Assembly (NCBI GenBank): GCA_038206765.1
Contig: JBBRAM010000012.1
Span: forward strand, 50,852-114,851
Length of the DNA: 64,000 bases
Direction: 5' to 3'
Source: UKL13-2 sp038206765
GTDB taxonomy: Bacteria > Pseudomonadota > Gammaproteobacteria > Burkholderiales > Usitatibacteraceae
Shown here: piece by piece, positions 1 through 9,285 of the stretch
Numbering within the stretch: the stretch's first letter is position 1
How the letters are laid out: every line of letters begins with the position of its first letter
Position numbers and translations under genes: made by a program
The notes under the pieces: generated by a model
What the model saw: the letters and a program-made list of their open reading frames with translations, nothing else
Told to the model about the DNA's origin: nothing
Databases searched by the model: none

Positions 1-1
1 T

Positions 2-745
2 CATATCAACGACGTTGTGGAGAACACGCGCTATATGCTTTCTCCCGCGCAAAAAACTGCATCCAAAATTGGCTTTGACCGCGATCTCAGCAAAAAAATT
101 GAAGAACTACGCACCCAAAGTCTGGCCAGCGGCAAAAGCGTTACCACCAGCACGGATGGAAAAACCATCACCGTCCATGCATTGAAATCTGGCGCCTCAG
201 GCGCGCCTGGCCCGTCAGGTTCGCCCGGCGAAACCGTCATCAGGCAAATCGACGGCGGCAAAGAAATGAATGCCAATGTCGTCATCAAAAAGTTCGGCGA
301 CGAAGCGGGCGCTTCATCTACAAACAGCTCGCACGTCACAATCAACGGCAACGCCATCACCGGCCACCTCGGCGAAGCGATGAAGGGCCCAAGTTTTGCA
401 TTCAACTTTGAAGACAGCAACTATTCTGCCAAAGCGACCACGCGCGAGTTAGGCGCGAAGAGTTTCGATGGCGTTGCGGCGACCGGAAAATTAGTTTCGT
501 ACACCATTCCGGCAGGCGAGGTTGGCAACAAAAATCCGATCACCGTTTCAACAGAAACATGGTATGCACCCGATTTGCAGGTTACGGTGTATTCCAAAAA
601 ATCAGATCCGCGCAGCGGCGAAACAATCTACCGTTTGGCTAACGTCAAGCGCACCGAGCAACCATTGACCTTGTTTACCGTGCCCAGCGATTACACCGTC
701 AAAGACGCAGAGTCCATCGCTGTAAAAACGAGAGAGAATAAATAA
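2..745 (+). CDS. Secreted-type protein of unknown function, 5' truncated
   Basis: The reading frame is open from the first bases of the window, so the N-terminus is missing; a GTG at 17 is probably internal. About 247 residues are visible. The middle holds a short collagen-like Gly/Pro stretch (GAPGPSGSPG). The C-terminal third carries a block around ETWYAPDLQV and SDPRSGETIYRL followed by FTVPSDYTVKD. I associate this block with an uncharacterised family of exported proteins in Proteobacteria and Acidobacteriota. No catalytic motif is seen. The family assignment is from memory and the function is unknown. Confidence 0.7.
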   Translation, partial: HINDVVENTRYMLSPAQKTASKIGFDRDLSKKIEELRTQSLASGKSVTTSTDGKTITVHALKSGASGAPGPSGSPGETVIRQIDGGKEMNANVVIKKFGDEAGASSTNSSHVTINGNAITGHLGEAMKGPSFAFNFEDSNYSAKATTRELGAKSFDGVAATGKLVSYTIPAGEVGNKNPITVSTETWYAPDLQVTVYSKKSDPRSGETIYRLANVKRTEQPLTLFTVPSDYTVKDAESIAVKTRENK

Positions 746-1002
746 CTGTCGCGGGCATTGCACCGCGAATCGTGTGAGCAGGGTAGCGCAGTGATGGATT
801 GGGACTCGTTTGGGGTATCAGCGCATCGATTTTCAAAACGCTGCGCTACTCGCTTTTAGGCGCATCGACAATCGACGCGCCTTTTTTGCCTCATATCCGA
901 AAGGCTACCCTCTCAAAAACCGCTCTGATGCTGGTGTTTGGCTCGCGCCGTCCATCTATCCTTCTATACGTACATCTTGCTATTTATTTTTCAATCCATC
1001 AA

Positions 1003-2763
1003 TCAATCTGAATCTGAGGAAAACCCGGAGCTATTCTGTCGCGCCCGTTCTCGCGCTAGGGCGCGTTTGTCAGCCGCCCAAATTTGGCGGAATGTGGATA
1101 ATTTTTCGCCCCAGCTTAACCCCTCAGAAGACAACGCCTCCATTACCGATGCCAAGCGCCGCGAAATCATAACGGTATAGATTGAGAGCAATACGGTTGG
1201 AAGGAAAACTGCAAAAAAAATGATGAATTTTATCGTCACCGGCTGATCGGAATGGCTATACAAATTCATGCCAAGAAAGCCTGTGACAATCGTGCCGACC
1301 ATGCCGCAGGCAGAGACAACAGTAAGGCGCATCGCATTATCGGTTTGTTTGCGGGCGCGGTCTGCATCAAGGTATTCGTTGATATCGCGCGCCTCTTCAC
1401 GCACCTCGTTGTAGAGCGCATCGGAACCCAATTGATGGCTCCAGCGTTTAAAGAAATCAGCAGCCTGCACCTGATTGGAAATTTCATGGAACCAATAGCG
1501 GTGATTAAACCGTAAAAACACTTCGAGTGTTTCGCGGACATGGCGCTTGAATACTTTGACCGATTCAAAATCGCGCACATTCAGCCGCTCCACCGCGCGG
1601 GAAAATCGATTTGACAATGACAGCAACGCCGCCTTGTGGAAATGCGCAATCAAGCCGATTTGAAATACCTGATGGCGGAACTGCCGAAGTAGAGTTTCAT
1701 GTTCTTTGGCCTTCCCCACCTGGGTAATCATGGCAAAACTGGCACCACAAAACATATAACGTGTCACCATGCCGCTTTGCTGATGATGTGCGCTGCCGGG
1801 GTGGGTTGCGAAGCGGGAAGACTCCCAATATCGGTCATAGCAGCTTTCGCTTTCAAAGTTGGTAAGGAATCCGCTTGAATACGGCAGCGTGTCGGATGCG
1901 CCCCATTTAGCTGCGAAGCCGATCCGCATCATGTCGCCGCGTGTCAATGCGTGTGGATCGTCGAAGGTCAGCGCAGTCATAATCGGAATGCGCTTATTTT
2001 CGAGCTGATAATATTTAATACCGCTACCCGATTTGTAAGCGGGCACGAGCGGCGAGAGCAAAAATTCCCAATGAGACGCAATCGGCGTTTGCCGCTCGCC
2101 TCGCACAAGCTCAAGGTATTTTCGCTGATCGTTGTAATCAGACGAAGCCAAGACAGCGCCGTTGTGCGCGATAAAATCAACTGAATAGGGCGAATGGCTA
2201 CCTTGCGCGACTTTGCCATCCTCGATCTCCCAGGCAGGCGGATAAGGGCGACCAAAGCGGTCCATTAACTCGACCGCCTCAGGCAATTCGACATTGGTAC
2301 AGGAAACCTCAAAGGCCACCAATGCAACATCGATATCGTAGAAAAAATAGAGTCGCGCGCGCCGCACATCGAGCGAAATTTTTTCGCGATCCGGATGCAA
2401 CTGCACACGTACTTCGGCGATATCATCGCGCGTAAAAATATGCAGCGATGATTGCGCACCGCGACCCTCATCGCCCACACCGTACAAAAAACGCTGCACA
2501 TACGGCAAAAAATAAACAAATTCCTCATAGCCAACTTGGCATGATTCGTCCTCGATCAGCAACGCATCTTCGACATATCGCCAAGCGCCGGGATTCTTCT
2601 TGAGTACCTCCCAATATTGTTCAAGATTAGCTGTCGCTTTCGTATCGGGAATATTTTTAACGCCAGGCTGTGATGACGCGATTCCACCGCCCGCCCCCCG
2701 GCGAAGCGAGCGTAGTTGCACCGGCCACAATAAGGTGTGATTAAAATCGCGAACAGTCGTCAT
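1003..2763 (-). CDS. CorA-like divalent cation transporter family protein
   Basis: This 586-residue protein has a long soluble N-terminal part (about 1-478) and two closely spaced C-terminal membrane helices (about 480-497 and 511-534). The first helix ends in GMN (GMNLYSHSD, about 498-506). That is the CorA/Mrs2 signature, in which the GMN loop forms the pore mouth of a pentameric Mg2+ channel. The protein is much longer than classical CorA (about 320 residues) and its N-terminal part is not recognisably CorA-like, so the transported ion is uncertain. The basic tail after the last helix would be cytoplasmic. It stands alone; a 12-bp tandem repeat lies just upstream of its start. Confidence 0.65.
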   Translation of the reverse strand: MTTVRDFNHTLLWPVQLRSLRRGAGGGIASSQPGVKNIPDTKATANLEQYWEVLKKNPGAWRYVEDALLIEDESCQVGYEEFVYFLPYVQRFLYGVGDEGRGAQSSLHIFTRDDIAEVRVQLHPDREKISLDVRRARLYFFYDIDVALVAFEVSCTNVELPEAVELMDRFGRPYPPAWEIEDGKVAQGSHSPYSVDFIAHNGAVLASSDYNDQRKYLELVRGERQTPIASHWEFLLSPLVPAYKSGSGIKYYQLENKRIPIMTALTFDDPHALTRGDMMRIGFAAKWGASDTLPYSSGFLTNFESESCYDRYWESSRFATHPGSAHHQQSGMVTRYMFCGASFAMITQVGKAKEHETLLRQFRHQVFQIGLIAHFHKAALLSLSNRFSRAVERLNVRDFESVKVFKRHVRETLEVFLRFNHRYWFHEISNQVQAADFFKRWSHQLGSDALYNEVREEARDINEYLDADRARKQTDNAMRLTVVSACGMVGTIVTGFLGMNLYSHSDQPVTIKFIIFFAVFLPTVLLSIYTVMISRRLASVMEALSSEGLSWGEKLSTFRQIWAADKRALARERARQNSSGFSSDSD

Positions 2764-2810
2764 TTATTCCCTCCCGCCCTTATCCATCTTTAAGTTGGAT
2801 TTTTAATACG

Positions 2811-2846
2811 GATTTTTCTATGGATTTTTCTATGGATTTTCCGTAT
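2811..2846. repeat. 12-bp tandem repeat, three units
   Basis: Two near-exact units of GATTTTTCTATG are followed by a diverged third (GATTTTCCGTAT). They lie in the short gap between the CorA-like gene and the peptidase gene, upstream of the CorA-like start on the minus strand. They may be simple slippage or part of its promoter region. Confidence 0.6.
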
Positions 2847-2936
2847 CGATTTTTTGTGTGGATTTGGCTTTAGCATTTGCCGGCAACTGTCATCTATGAA
2901 TACTTCCCTGCCTATAATTCCCCATTGGCATGTTAG

Positions 2937-5294
2937 CTACTTCTTTGGCTGAAATTCGACATCACCAAATTGCCATAACAGGAACGAATACACATCAGCC
3001 AGTTCAGCGTTGCGCTGCGAACGCGTTGAGCCGATGCCGTGACCTGCATCGTAATCCAATCTGAGTAACACAGGGTTGGCGTTAACATTGCTATCAACCG
3101 CAGCTTGCAAACGCGCGGCCATTTTTGCCGAATGCCACACTTCAACGCGCGGATCATTCACACCATGCATCAACAACACAGCCGGATAACGGGTTCCGTC
3201 TTTAACTTGATGGAATGAGCTCATGGCGAATAGTCCTTTAAAACCGTCTTCGGTTTTCACGCTGCCAAATTCTGGAATATTCGGGGGGCCGTTTGGTGTA
3301 AATTCAGCGCGCATCGCATCCAACAGGCCAACTTGCGGTACCACTGCCGCAAACAAATCCGGACGCTCAGTGAGTGCGCGGCCAACGGTGATACCGCCGG
3401 CGCTTCCTCCGGTTATCGCCATTTTTTCTTTACGGGTGAACTTGCGCGCAACCATGTATTCCGCACAGGCGATCAGATCGCGCCAGGTATTGGGCTTGGT
3501 TAATTTCTGGCCGCCACGATGCCACTCCTCGCCAAACTCGCCACCGCCACGTACATGGCAGGTTGCCAATATGCCGCCGCGCTCCAGCCATGCCAGCGTG
3601 GCAGGAGAAAAGGTCGGCGATTGGGTGATGCCGTAAGCGCCGTAAGCACGCAGCAATGTCGGGTTATTGCCGTTGAGAGTGGTCGTTTTTTTATAGATTA
3701 ACGAGATCGGAACCTTCATGCCATCTTTTGCGGTGACCGATAATTTGACCTCATCAATGGCCGAAAAATCGACAGCCGGTTTGGGCTGCAATCCGATATC
3801 AGCGATATTGGCGGAGCGCTCCTCAACTGAGACATACTTGGGTGCCTCAGTCCAGCTTTCTAGCCGCAGAATAGCGCCGGGGCGCTTCGGGTCAGTAATA
3901 ATCTGGCGGATGCCCTCCGACGGCAGGCGAATAAATTCCATTTTGCCACCGCTAAATACTGTGTTGCTAAAATTGAGCCGCTGCAAAAAATCATAACCGC
4001 CCCGGACATCGCGAATATAGAGTGCGTCAAGCGCCACTTTCATTTCAGTAATCACGTTATCGCCATGCGGAACAATGGTGGTTGCCATCGCAAACTCCGG
4101 CCGCGATACGCTGGTGCGCACAACCTTGTAGCGCGGTGCATTTTGATGGGTCAGCAAATAAAAACTATTGCCGTTAATCGCGTAATTCGTGACTTGATCC
4201 TTCGGCTCGATCGCTCGCCGCCATGCGCCGTTGGGCAAACCTTGCGGATTTGTTTCCACCACATACAAACTGATTTCACGCGCGTCGCCGTGTTCTATTT
4301 TGCCAATTAAATATTTACCATCAGCGGTCGGTGCGACCGAGGGAATATCGATATTCATCAAACTCACATTTGGCATGCCGTTCGCAAATACCAACTCATC
4401 AGCGCTGGCGTTGCGACCCAACACATGGCGATAGGCTTGGCTGCGCAAGTACTGATTCTTCTTTTCACCGGCAATAGCGGCGGGCAAGCGGTTATAGAAA
4501 AAACTGCGGCTGTCTGATGCCCAGTGCGTGCCGTCCATAAAACCGATGCGCTCAATCGCGAGCCCAGTGTCCTTTGCGGTCGCCACATCAATGACTCGGA
4601 TCGAGGTTTCCTCCGAGCCGCCCGCTGCAACGCCAACAATCACATGACGGCCATCGGGCGAGGCGACATAGGAATCGAGTGCGTAGCGCTCACCAGACTT
4701 TGAAATTGCCTGTGGGTCGAACAACAAGCGCTCGGCACTTTTTAGACTATCGCGTGTGTAGAGCTTTCGTGATTTTTCGCCGGGCGCAATTTTGTAATAA
4801 AAAAGCTGCCCGCCGCTAGATGAGGCAGCGGTGCTGCCTTTGCCGCCTGCCATTTGCACGCCACTGATTTGCACGCCAGCCTCAGATAGCGCATTGATGC
4901 GGTTTTCCATTGCGGTACGGCCGGGAATCGCGTCCAAGGTGGTCCGCGCATAGTCGCCTTGCGCACGCAGGTATGCCGTCACCTCCGGGCTTTTGACATC
5001 CTCCATGTAGCGGTAAGGATCGGTCACCGATTGGCCAAAAAATATTTCGGTAACGTTATTGACGGCCGCCAACTTCGGGCCAGCGCGACGCGGAGGAGGT
5101 GGCTCGGGTGTTGCTACCGCCGGTGCTGCTGTTTTTGCTTCTTGAGTCGGGGCAGCGCAGGATGCCAGCAAAAAGATGACAGAAGCGGTGAGCGCGACTT
5201 TCACCACAAGCGCCGCACCTAAGACTGCATACAACGTTGAATCATGCTTTACACCGGCATAGCGATGGGAGGGGGATGTGAAAGGTGATGTCAT
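2937..5294 (-). CDS. Prolyl oligopeptidase family (S9A) serine peptidase, probable lipoprotein
   Basis: This 785-residue protein has an N-terminal seven-bladed propeller region and a C-terminal alpha/beta-hydrolase domain. The nucleophile motif GGSAGG places Ser at about 631. The other triad residues fit Asp about 714 (GVNDPR) and His about 752 (AGHG). It would cleave short proline-containing peptides. The N-terminus has a hydrophobic segment ending in LLASC (Cys46), which resembles a lipobox, followed by a Pro/Ala-rich linker, so it is probably anchored in the envelope. The pre-lipobox region is long, and a later start is possible. A GGAGA ribosome site lies 5 nt before the chosen ATG. It is a single gene. 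Confidence 0.88.
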   Translation of the reverse strand: MTSPFTSPSHRYAGVKHDSTLYAVLGAALVVKVALTASVIFLLASCAAPTQEAKTAAPAVATPEPPPPRRAGPKLAAVNNVTEIFFGQSVTDPYRYMEDVKSPEVTAYLRAQGDYARTTLDAIPGRTAMENRINALSEAGVQISGVQMAGGKGSTAASSSGGQLFYYKIAPGEKSRKLYTRDSLKSAERLLFDPQAISKSGERYALDSYVASPDGRHVIVGVAAGGSEETSIRVIDVATAKDTGLAIERIGFMDGTHWASDSRSFFYNRLPAAIAGEKKNQYLRSQAYRHVLGRNASADELVFANGMPNVSLMNIDIPSVAPTADGKYLIGKIEHGDAREISLYVVETNPQGLPNGAWRRAIEPKDQVTNYAINGNSFYLLTHQNAPRYKVVRTSVSRPEFAMATTIVPHGDNVITEMKVALDALYIRDVRGGYDFLQRLNFSNTVFSGGKMEFIRLPSEGIRQIITDPKRPGAILRLESWTEAPKYVSVEERSANIADIGLQPKPAVDFSAIDEVKLSVTAKDGMKVPISLIYKKTTTLNGNNPTLLRAYGAYGITQSPTFSPATLAWLERGGILATCHVRGGGEFGEEWHRGGQKLTKPNTWRDLIACAEYMVARKFTRKEKMAITGGSAGGITVGRALTERPDLFAAVVPQVGLLDAMRAEFTPNGPPNIPEFGSVKTEDGFKGLFAMSSFHQVKDGTRYPAVLLMHGVNDPRVEVWHSAKMAARLQAAVDSNVNANPVLLRLDYDAGHGIGSTRSQRNAELADVYSFLLWQFGDVEFQPKK

Positions 5295-5580
5295 AGGGTC
5301 TCCGAGCGACGTAGAAATATGTAATCTCGAAAACTAACACGCGCCACACTGTTTGTGGGCGGTTTGCGCAAAACCTGCGTTTAAAACTGGTTTTTGTCAC
5401 CAGCTGACGACAAATTGATTTACCGCTACTACTGGGGTTCTGGCACTGCCTCATGCTCTCAAACTAACGAGTGGGCCGCCCATTATTTGTTAAAAATAGT
5501 TGCAGATCGACGTCTCATGGGCGCCCCCAAGCGTATTCAGCTGAAAATGCCCGCCCCTGCTAGCTGTTGCCGCCGCTATG

Positions 5581-6705
5581 CTATTTTGTAGTGGCGCTTG
5601 TTGGAACTTTGATGGTGCCTCGTTTTGCGGCAACTCGTGCGCGCAAATAGCCGACAATACCAGCCGGAAAGTAATACACGGACAGTACGAACATAACGCC
5701 CAACCAGAGCAGCCACCGGTCCGGCGATAACAGTGCTGCCAGCCACGGCAGACCGCTTGCCGCTTCGCTGGCAATTCGTAGCAAATCCTGCAGATAGCTT
5801 TGAGCAACAATGAACAGAACCGCTCCAATCACTGCGCCATACATCGTGCCCATGCCGCCGATCACCACGATCAGAAGTACATCCAGCATGATTTCAAATG
5901 ACAGAGAAGTATCGGGCCCGTTATAGCGCAGCCAGAGTGCCAGCATTACCCCAGCCAGGGTCGCAAACAGCGCTGATAACACGCTGGACAGGGTGCGATA
6001 CACCACCACCCGATAGCCAATGGCTTCCGCGCGGAACTCGTTTTCGCGAATCGCCTGCAACACCCGGCCAAATGGTGAATTCACGATTCGCAGTAACGCC
6101 AGCAACAACAAAAGCGCCGAGAAAAATAGCAAGTAATAACACAGCAGGCGGCCGTCAGCCGGCACGCCGAAAATGGGCGCTTCCAAAAATGAGTGGCTGG
6201 GCGAAAGCCATTCGGGCGACTTGAAACTGAGTCCATCTTCACCCCCGGTGAAATCGGAAAGTTGCGAAGCAAGCGTCTGAAATGCAGAAGCAACCGCCAG
6301 TGTGATCATCGCAAAAAAAATAGCGCGCACTCGCAGCGAAAAAAGACCCACCAGCAACGCCAGAATAAACGACAGGGACAGCGACAATGCCACACCCAGC
6401 AACACCGACTGCCCGCTTTCGCCCCAACGGGTACTGGCAATGGCCACGCCATAAGCGCCAATGCCGAAGAACATGGTGTGTGCAAAACTGACAACGCCGG
6501 TATAGCCCAGTAGCAGATCAAAGCTCGCAACCAAGACAATAAACACTAGGATTTTTGCTGCGACGCTAAGTGCCTTCACGCCAGGCGCAATGAACGGCGC
6601 AAATGCGAGCGCAAGTAAAATCACCAGCAGTAGAACAACCAGTACGCGGCTACGCGGAAAATCGTTAGACAGCAGACGTTTAATCATGGACTCCTTTGAC
6701 GTCAT
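5581..6705 (-). CDS. livM: Branched-chain amino acid-type ABC transporter permease (LivM)
   Basis: This 374-residue inner-membrane permease has about ten hydrophobic segments and belongs to the HAAT (hydrophobic amino acid uptake) family. The ATG at 6705 overlaps the livH stop as TAATG, which gives translational coupling. The frame stays open further upstream, but that stretch is only the shadow of livH. It pairs with LivH to form the translocation pore driven by LivF and LivG. HAAT systems carry branched-chain amino acids but also hydroxy-acids, aromatics, amides and urea, so the substrate is not fixed by sequence. It is the last gene of the operon. Confidence 0.92.
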   Translation of the reverse strand: MTSKESMIKRLLSNDFPRSRVLVVLLLVILLALAFAPFIAPGVKALSVAAKILVFIVLVASFDLLLGYTGVVSFAHTMFFGIGAYGVAIASTRWGESGQSVLLGVALSLSLSFILALLVGLFSLRVRAIFFAMITLAVASAFQTLASQLSDFTGGEDGLSFKSPEWLSPSHSFLEAPIFGVPADGRLLCYYLLFFSALLLLLALLRIVNSPFGRVLQAIRENEFRAEAIGYRVVVYRTLSSVLSALFATLAGVMLALWLRYNGPDTSLSFEIMLDVLLIVVIGGMGTMYGAVIGAVLFIVAQSYLQDLLRIASEAASGLPWLAALLSPDRWLLWLGVMFVLSVYYFPAGIVGYLRARVAAKRGTIKVPTSATTK

Positions 6706-7712
6706 TAGCGATTGGCAACGGGATAGACGCCGCGCGGGCGCCACAGCAAGACCGCGACCATCAAGGCAATATTTGAAAACAGTGCCACTTTGGGTGCCAG
6801 AAAACCGGTGTAGTTGGCCATCAACCCAACCATCAACGCGCCGATTAGCGCGCCGCCGGTAGATCCCAACCCGCCGATAATGATGACGATAAAAATCAGC
6901 ACGTTGACCTGCGCACCCATTTGCGGTGTCACGTTTTGTTGGTATAGGCCCCACATTACGCCGCCCAAGCCTGCCAACGCACTGCCCGCGACAAACACGC
7001 CTACAAATAGGCGCCTGATGCGGTAGCCCAGCGATTCCACCATCTCGCCATTTTCAACACCGGCGCGAATCAGGAGGCCAATTTTAGTGCGACTGAGGGT
7101 CCATGCTAGCGTAGCGAATACAGCGATGCCGACCACCATTGCCACCAGCCTGAATTTCTCAATTGCTGCGTCACCTAACAGTACGGCACCGCGCAGCGCC
7201 TCGGGAAGCGACAACGCAATTTGTTGGGGCCCCCAAATCACCTTGATGAGCTCTTCGCCGATGATCATGCCGCCCATGGTGATCAAAATCTGTTTCAGAT
7301 GCTGACCATAAACCGGGCGCACCAACACGCGTTCAAACGCGACCGCGACTGCACTGGCCACCAGCATGGCGACGACCATGGCGGCGAGTACCGCCAGCAG
7401 GTTACGCCAGAGCTCCTGCGAGCCGGTCCAATCGCCCATGAACCCTAATACGCTGGTGGCGACGAACGCCCCGGTGGCAATAAATATGCCGTGACCAAAA
7501 TTGAGCACATCCATCAAGCCGAACACCAGCGTGAGGCCGGATGCGATGATAAAAATAATCATGCCCATGGCTAGCCCGGCTGCCGTTAGCGTGAGCCAAG
7601 TTGAGGGTGAGCCAACAAGCGGCAGCGCCAACAGTGCGAGTGCCGGGACCAACAGCAATGGTTTCCAGTCAAAATCAATGCCGACATGCATTCCAGCGTT
7701 CGACGGCTTCAT
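6705..7712 (-). CDS. livH: Branched-chain amino acid-type ABC transporter permease (LivH)
   Basis: This 335-residue inner-membrane permease has about eight to nine hydrophobic segments and the LivH-type core (FGLMDVLNFGHG near residue 65, then a GGLGSTGGALIGAL loop near residue 280). It overlaps livF by 4 bp (ATGA) upstream and livM by one base downstream, so the transporter genes are tightly coupled. It forms the membrane channel together with LivM. The substrate should follow the neighbouring receptor and enzymes rather than the permease sequence. Confidence 0.93.
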   Translation of the reverse strand: MKPSNAGMHVGIDFDWKPLLLVPALALLALPLVGSPSTWLTLTAAGLAMGMIIFIIASGLTLVFGLMDVLNFGHGIFIATGAFVATSVLGFMGDWTGSQELWRNLLAVLAAMVVAMLVASAVAVAFERVLVRPVYGQHLKQILITMGGMIIGEELIKVIWGPQQIALSLPEALRGAVLLGDAAIEKFRLVAMVVGIAVFATLAWTLSRTKIGLLIRAGVENGEMVESLGYRIRRLFVGVFVAGSALAGLGGVMWGLYQQNVTPQMGAQVNVLIFIVIIIGGLGSTGGALIGALMVGLMANYTGFLAPKVALFSNIALMVAVLLWRPRGVYPVANR

Positions 7713-8500
7713 AACGATAAGCCCAGCAGCGTGTGTTGTAATTCGGCGTTGTCTGCAAATGTCTGCATGGTGCCCGCATGCAGCATGCGGCCGTTGTCCA
7801 TCACCGCAACCGTATCGCCTAGACGCTTGGCGAAATTGATGTTCTGCTCGACCAGCAGGATCGTCACCCCTTGCGTTTTTAATGCTGCGAAAGCATCAAT
7901 CATGTTGTCGATAATGGCGGGTGCTAGCCCCTTACTCGGCTCATCAATGATCAGCAATTCTCGCGGCTCAACAATTGCGCGGGCGACGGCCAGCATTTGC
8001 TTTTGCCCGCCGGATAATTTTCCGGCCGGATAATTCCAGAATTTCTCAACTGCGGGAAACAATGCGTAAATCCATTTCAATCGTGTGTTGTCCATGTCGC
8101 TAGCGCGCTTCGCCTGCGTCGCCGCCAGCAGCATGTTTTCCTTCACTGTGAGGTCAGAAAAAATACCCATCGTTTCGGGAACGTAGGCAATACTGCGTCT
8201 TGCAATCTGCGTGGTGGTAAATGCTGTGATGTCATCCCCAGCGAACGTGATTCGCCCTGCCGAGGCCTGCCACAGCCCCATGATTGTGCGCAACGTGGTG
8301 GTCTTGCCCGCACCATTGCGCCCGAGCAGCATCGTCAGCTCACCGCGAGGCACACGGAGATTCATACCGTGCAGGATGTGATAGTCGCCGATATGCGTAT
8401 GCACGTCATCGAGAACAAGTAGCGGGTTGGGTAGGGGGTGGGGGTGGGTTTGGGCGTGAGATAGCAGGTTAGACTCCAGTTCACGCGGTTGCGCAATCAT
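7709..8500 (-). CDS. livF: HAAT-family ABC transporter ATP-binding protein (LivF)
   Basis: This 263-residue ATPase shows Walker A GRNGAGKTT, the ABC signature LSGGQKQM and Walker B LLIIDEPSKG. It energises LivHM from the cytoplasmic side with LivG. The first 27 or so residues form an unusual His/Pro-rich extension (QTHPHPLPNP) before the normal LivF start region. The DNA encoding it is a run of G-tracts on the opposite strand. The gene overlaps livG and livH by 4 bp each. Confidence 0.93.
   Translation of the reverse strand: MIAQPRELESNLLSHAQTHPHPLPNPLLVLDDVHTHIGDYHILHGMNLRVPRGELTMLLGRNGAGKTTTLRTIMGLWQASAGRITFAGDDITAFTTTQIARRSIAYVPETMGIFSDLTVKENMLLAATQAKRASDMDNTRLKWIYALFPAVEKFWNYPAGKLSGGQKQMLAVARAIVEPRELLIIDEPSKGLAPAIIDNMIDAFAALKTQGVTILLVEQNINFAKRLGDTVAVMDNGRMLHAGTMQTFADNAELQHTLLGLSL
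8424..8454 (+). other. G-quadruplex-forming motif
   Basis: The plus strand has six G-tracts of 3-5 G separated by 1-3 nt loops. This meets the usual intramolecular G-quadruplex pattern with tracts to spare. It lies inside livF codons and is on the template strand for livF transcription. Formation in the cell is inference. Confidence 0.6.
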
Positions 8501-9279
8501 GCCGCCACCCTTGCATCACGCTGGGCCGTGCCAAGATAAGCCTCTTGCACGATCGGCAAGGCGATCACGTCAGCAGGCTTACCATCGGCGACCAAGCTGC
8601 CGTTATGCAGCACGATAATACGATCAGCCAGCTCGCGCACCACGTCCATTTTGTGTTCCACCAGCAGGATGGTTTTACTTTTGTCCTTCTTGAGGTTGCG
8701 AATCAAGTTCAGCACCGTTGGCACCTCCTCGGCACTCATCCCCGCGGTGGGTTCGTCAAACATAAACACTTGCGCGTCTAACGCCATCAACATCGCCACC
8801 TCTAGCTTGCGCTGATCGCCATGCGAAAGACTGGCAACCAAGCTGGCGGCCTTATCCTGCATGAAAACCGCATCAAAAATTTCCTCAGCGCGGCGTGCCA
8901 GCAATGCATGATCGCTCCAGATGCTCCACAGGTTCAGGCCACGACGATGCGGGCCGGGTGTACTTGCCTGCACCGCCAACCGTACATTTTCCAGGGCGGT
9001 GAGATGTGGAAATAAATTAGTCAGCTGAAACGCACGGCCCAACCCGGCACGGGTTCGTGCTGATGGCGGCATAGCTGAAATATCACTGCCGTTTAGGGTC
9101 ACAGTCCCGCTTGTAGCTTTGAGTTGGCCCGAGATCAGATTGAAATAGGTAGTCTTGCCTGCACCATTTGGGCCGACAATTGCTGTCAGCGTACCCGGCT
9201 GGAATGTGCAGCTGACTGCGTTGACGGCAACATGGCCCCCAAAGCGAATCGTCAGCGCGGTTGTACTCAATAATTCCAT
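8497..9279 (-). CDS. livG: HAAT-family ABC transporter ATP-binding protein (LivG)
   Basis: This 260-residue ATPase has Walker A GPNGAGKTT, a signature-like LSHGDQRKLE and Walker B VFMFDEPTAG, the usual LivG pattern. It partners LivF to drive transport. Its start lies 6 nt after the stop of the PHA depolymerase gene, which places that secreted enzyme in the same transcription unit as the transporter. Confidence 0.93.
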   Translation of the reverse strand: MELLSTTALTIRFGGHVAVNAVSCTFQPGTLTAIVGPNGAGKTTYFNLISGQLKATSGTVTLNGSDISAMPPSARTRAGLGRAFQLTNLFPHLTALENVRLAVQASTPGPHRRGLNLWSIWSDHALLARRAEEIFDAVFMQDKAASLVASLSHGDQRKLEVAMLMALDAQVFMFDEPTAGMSAEEVPTVLNLIRNLKKDKSKTILLVEHKMDVVRELADRIIVLHNGSLVADGKPADVIALPIVQEAYLGTAQRDARVAA

Positions 9280-9285
9280 GGTGGC

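Noticed and set aside
799..1180. Overlapping plus-strand open frames between the first two genes
   Set aside because: They overlap each other and the 3' end of the CorA-like gene and show no protein-like pattern.
6706..6954. N-terminal extension of LivM
   Set aside because: It is the out-of-frame shadow of livH; the TAATG overlap gives a better start at 6705.
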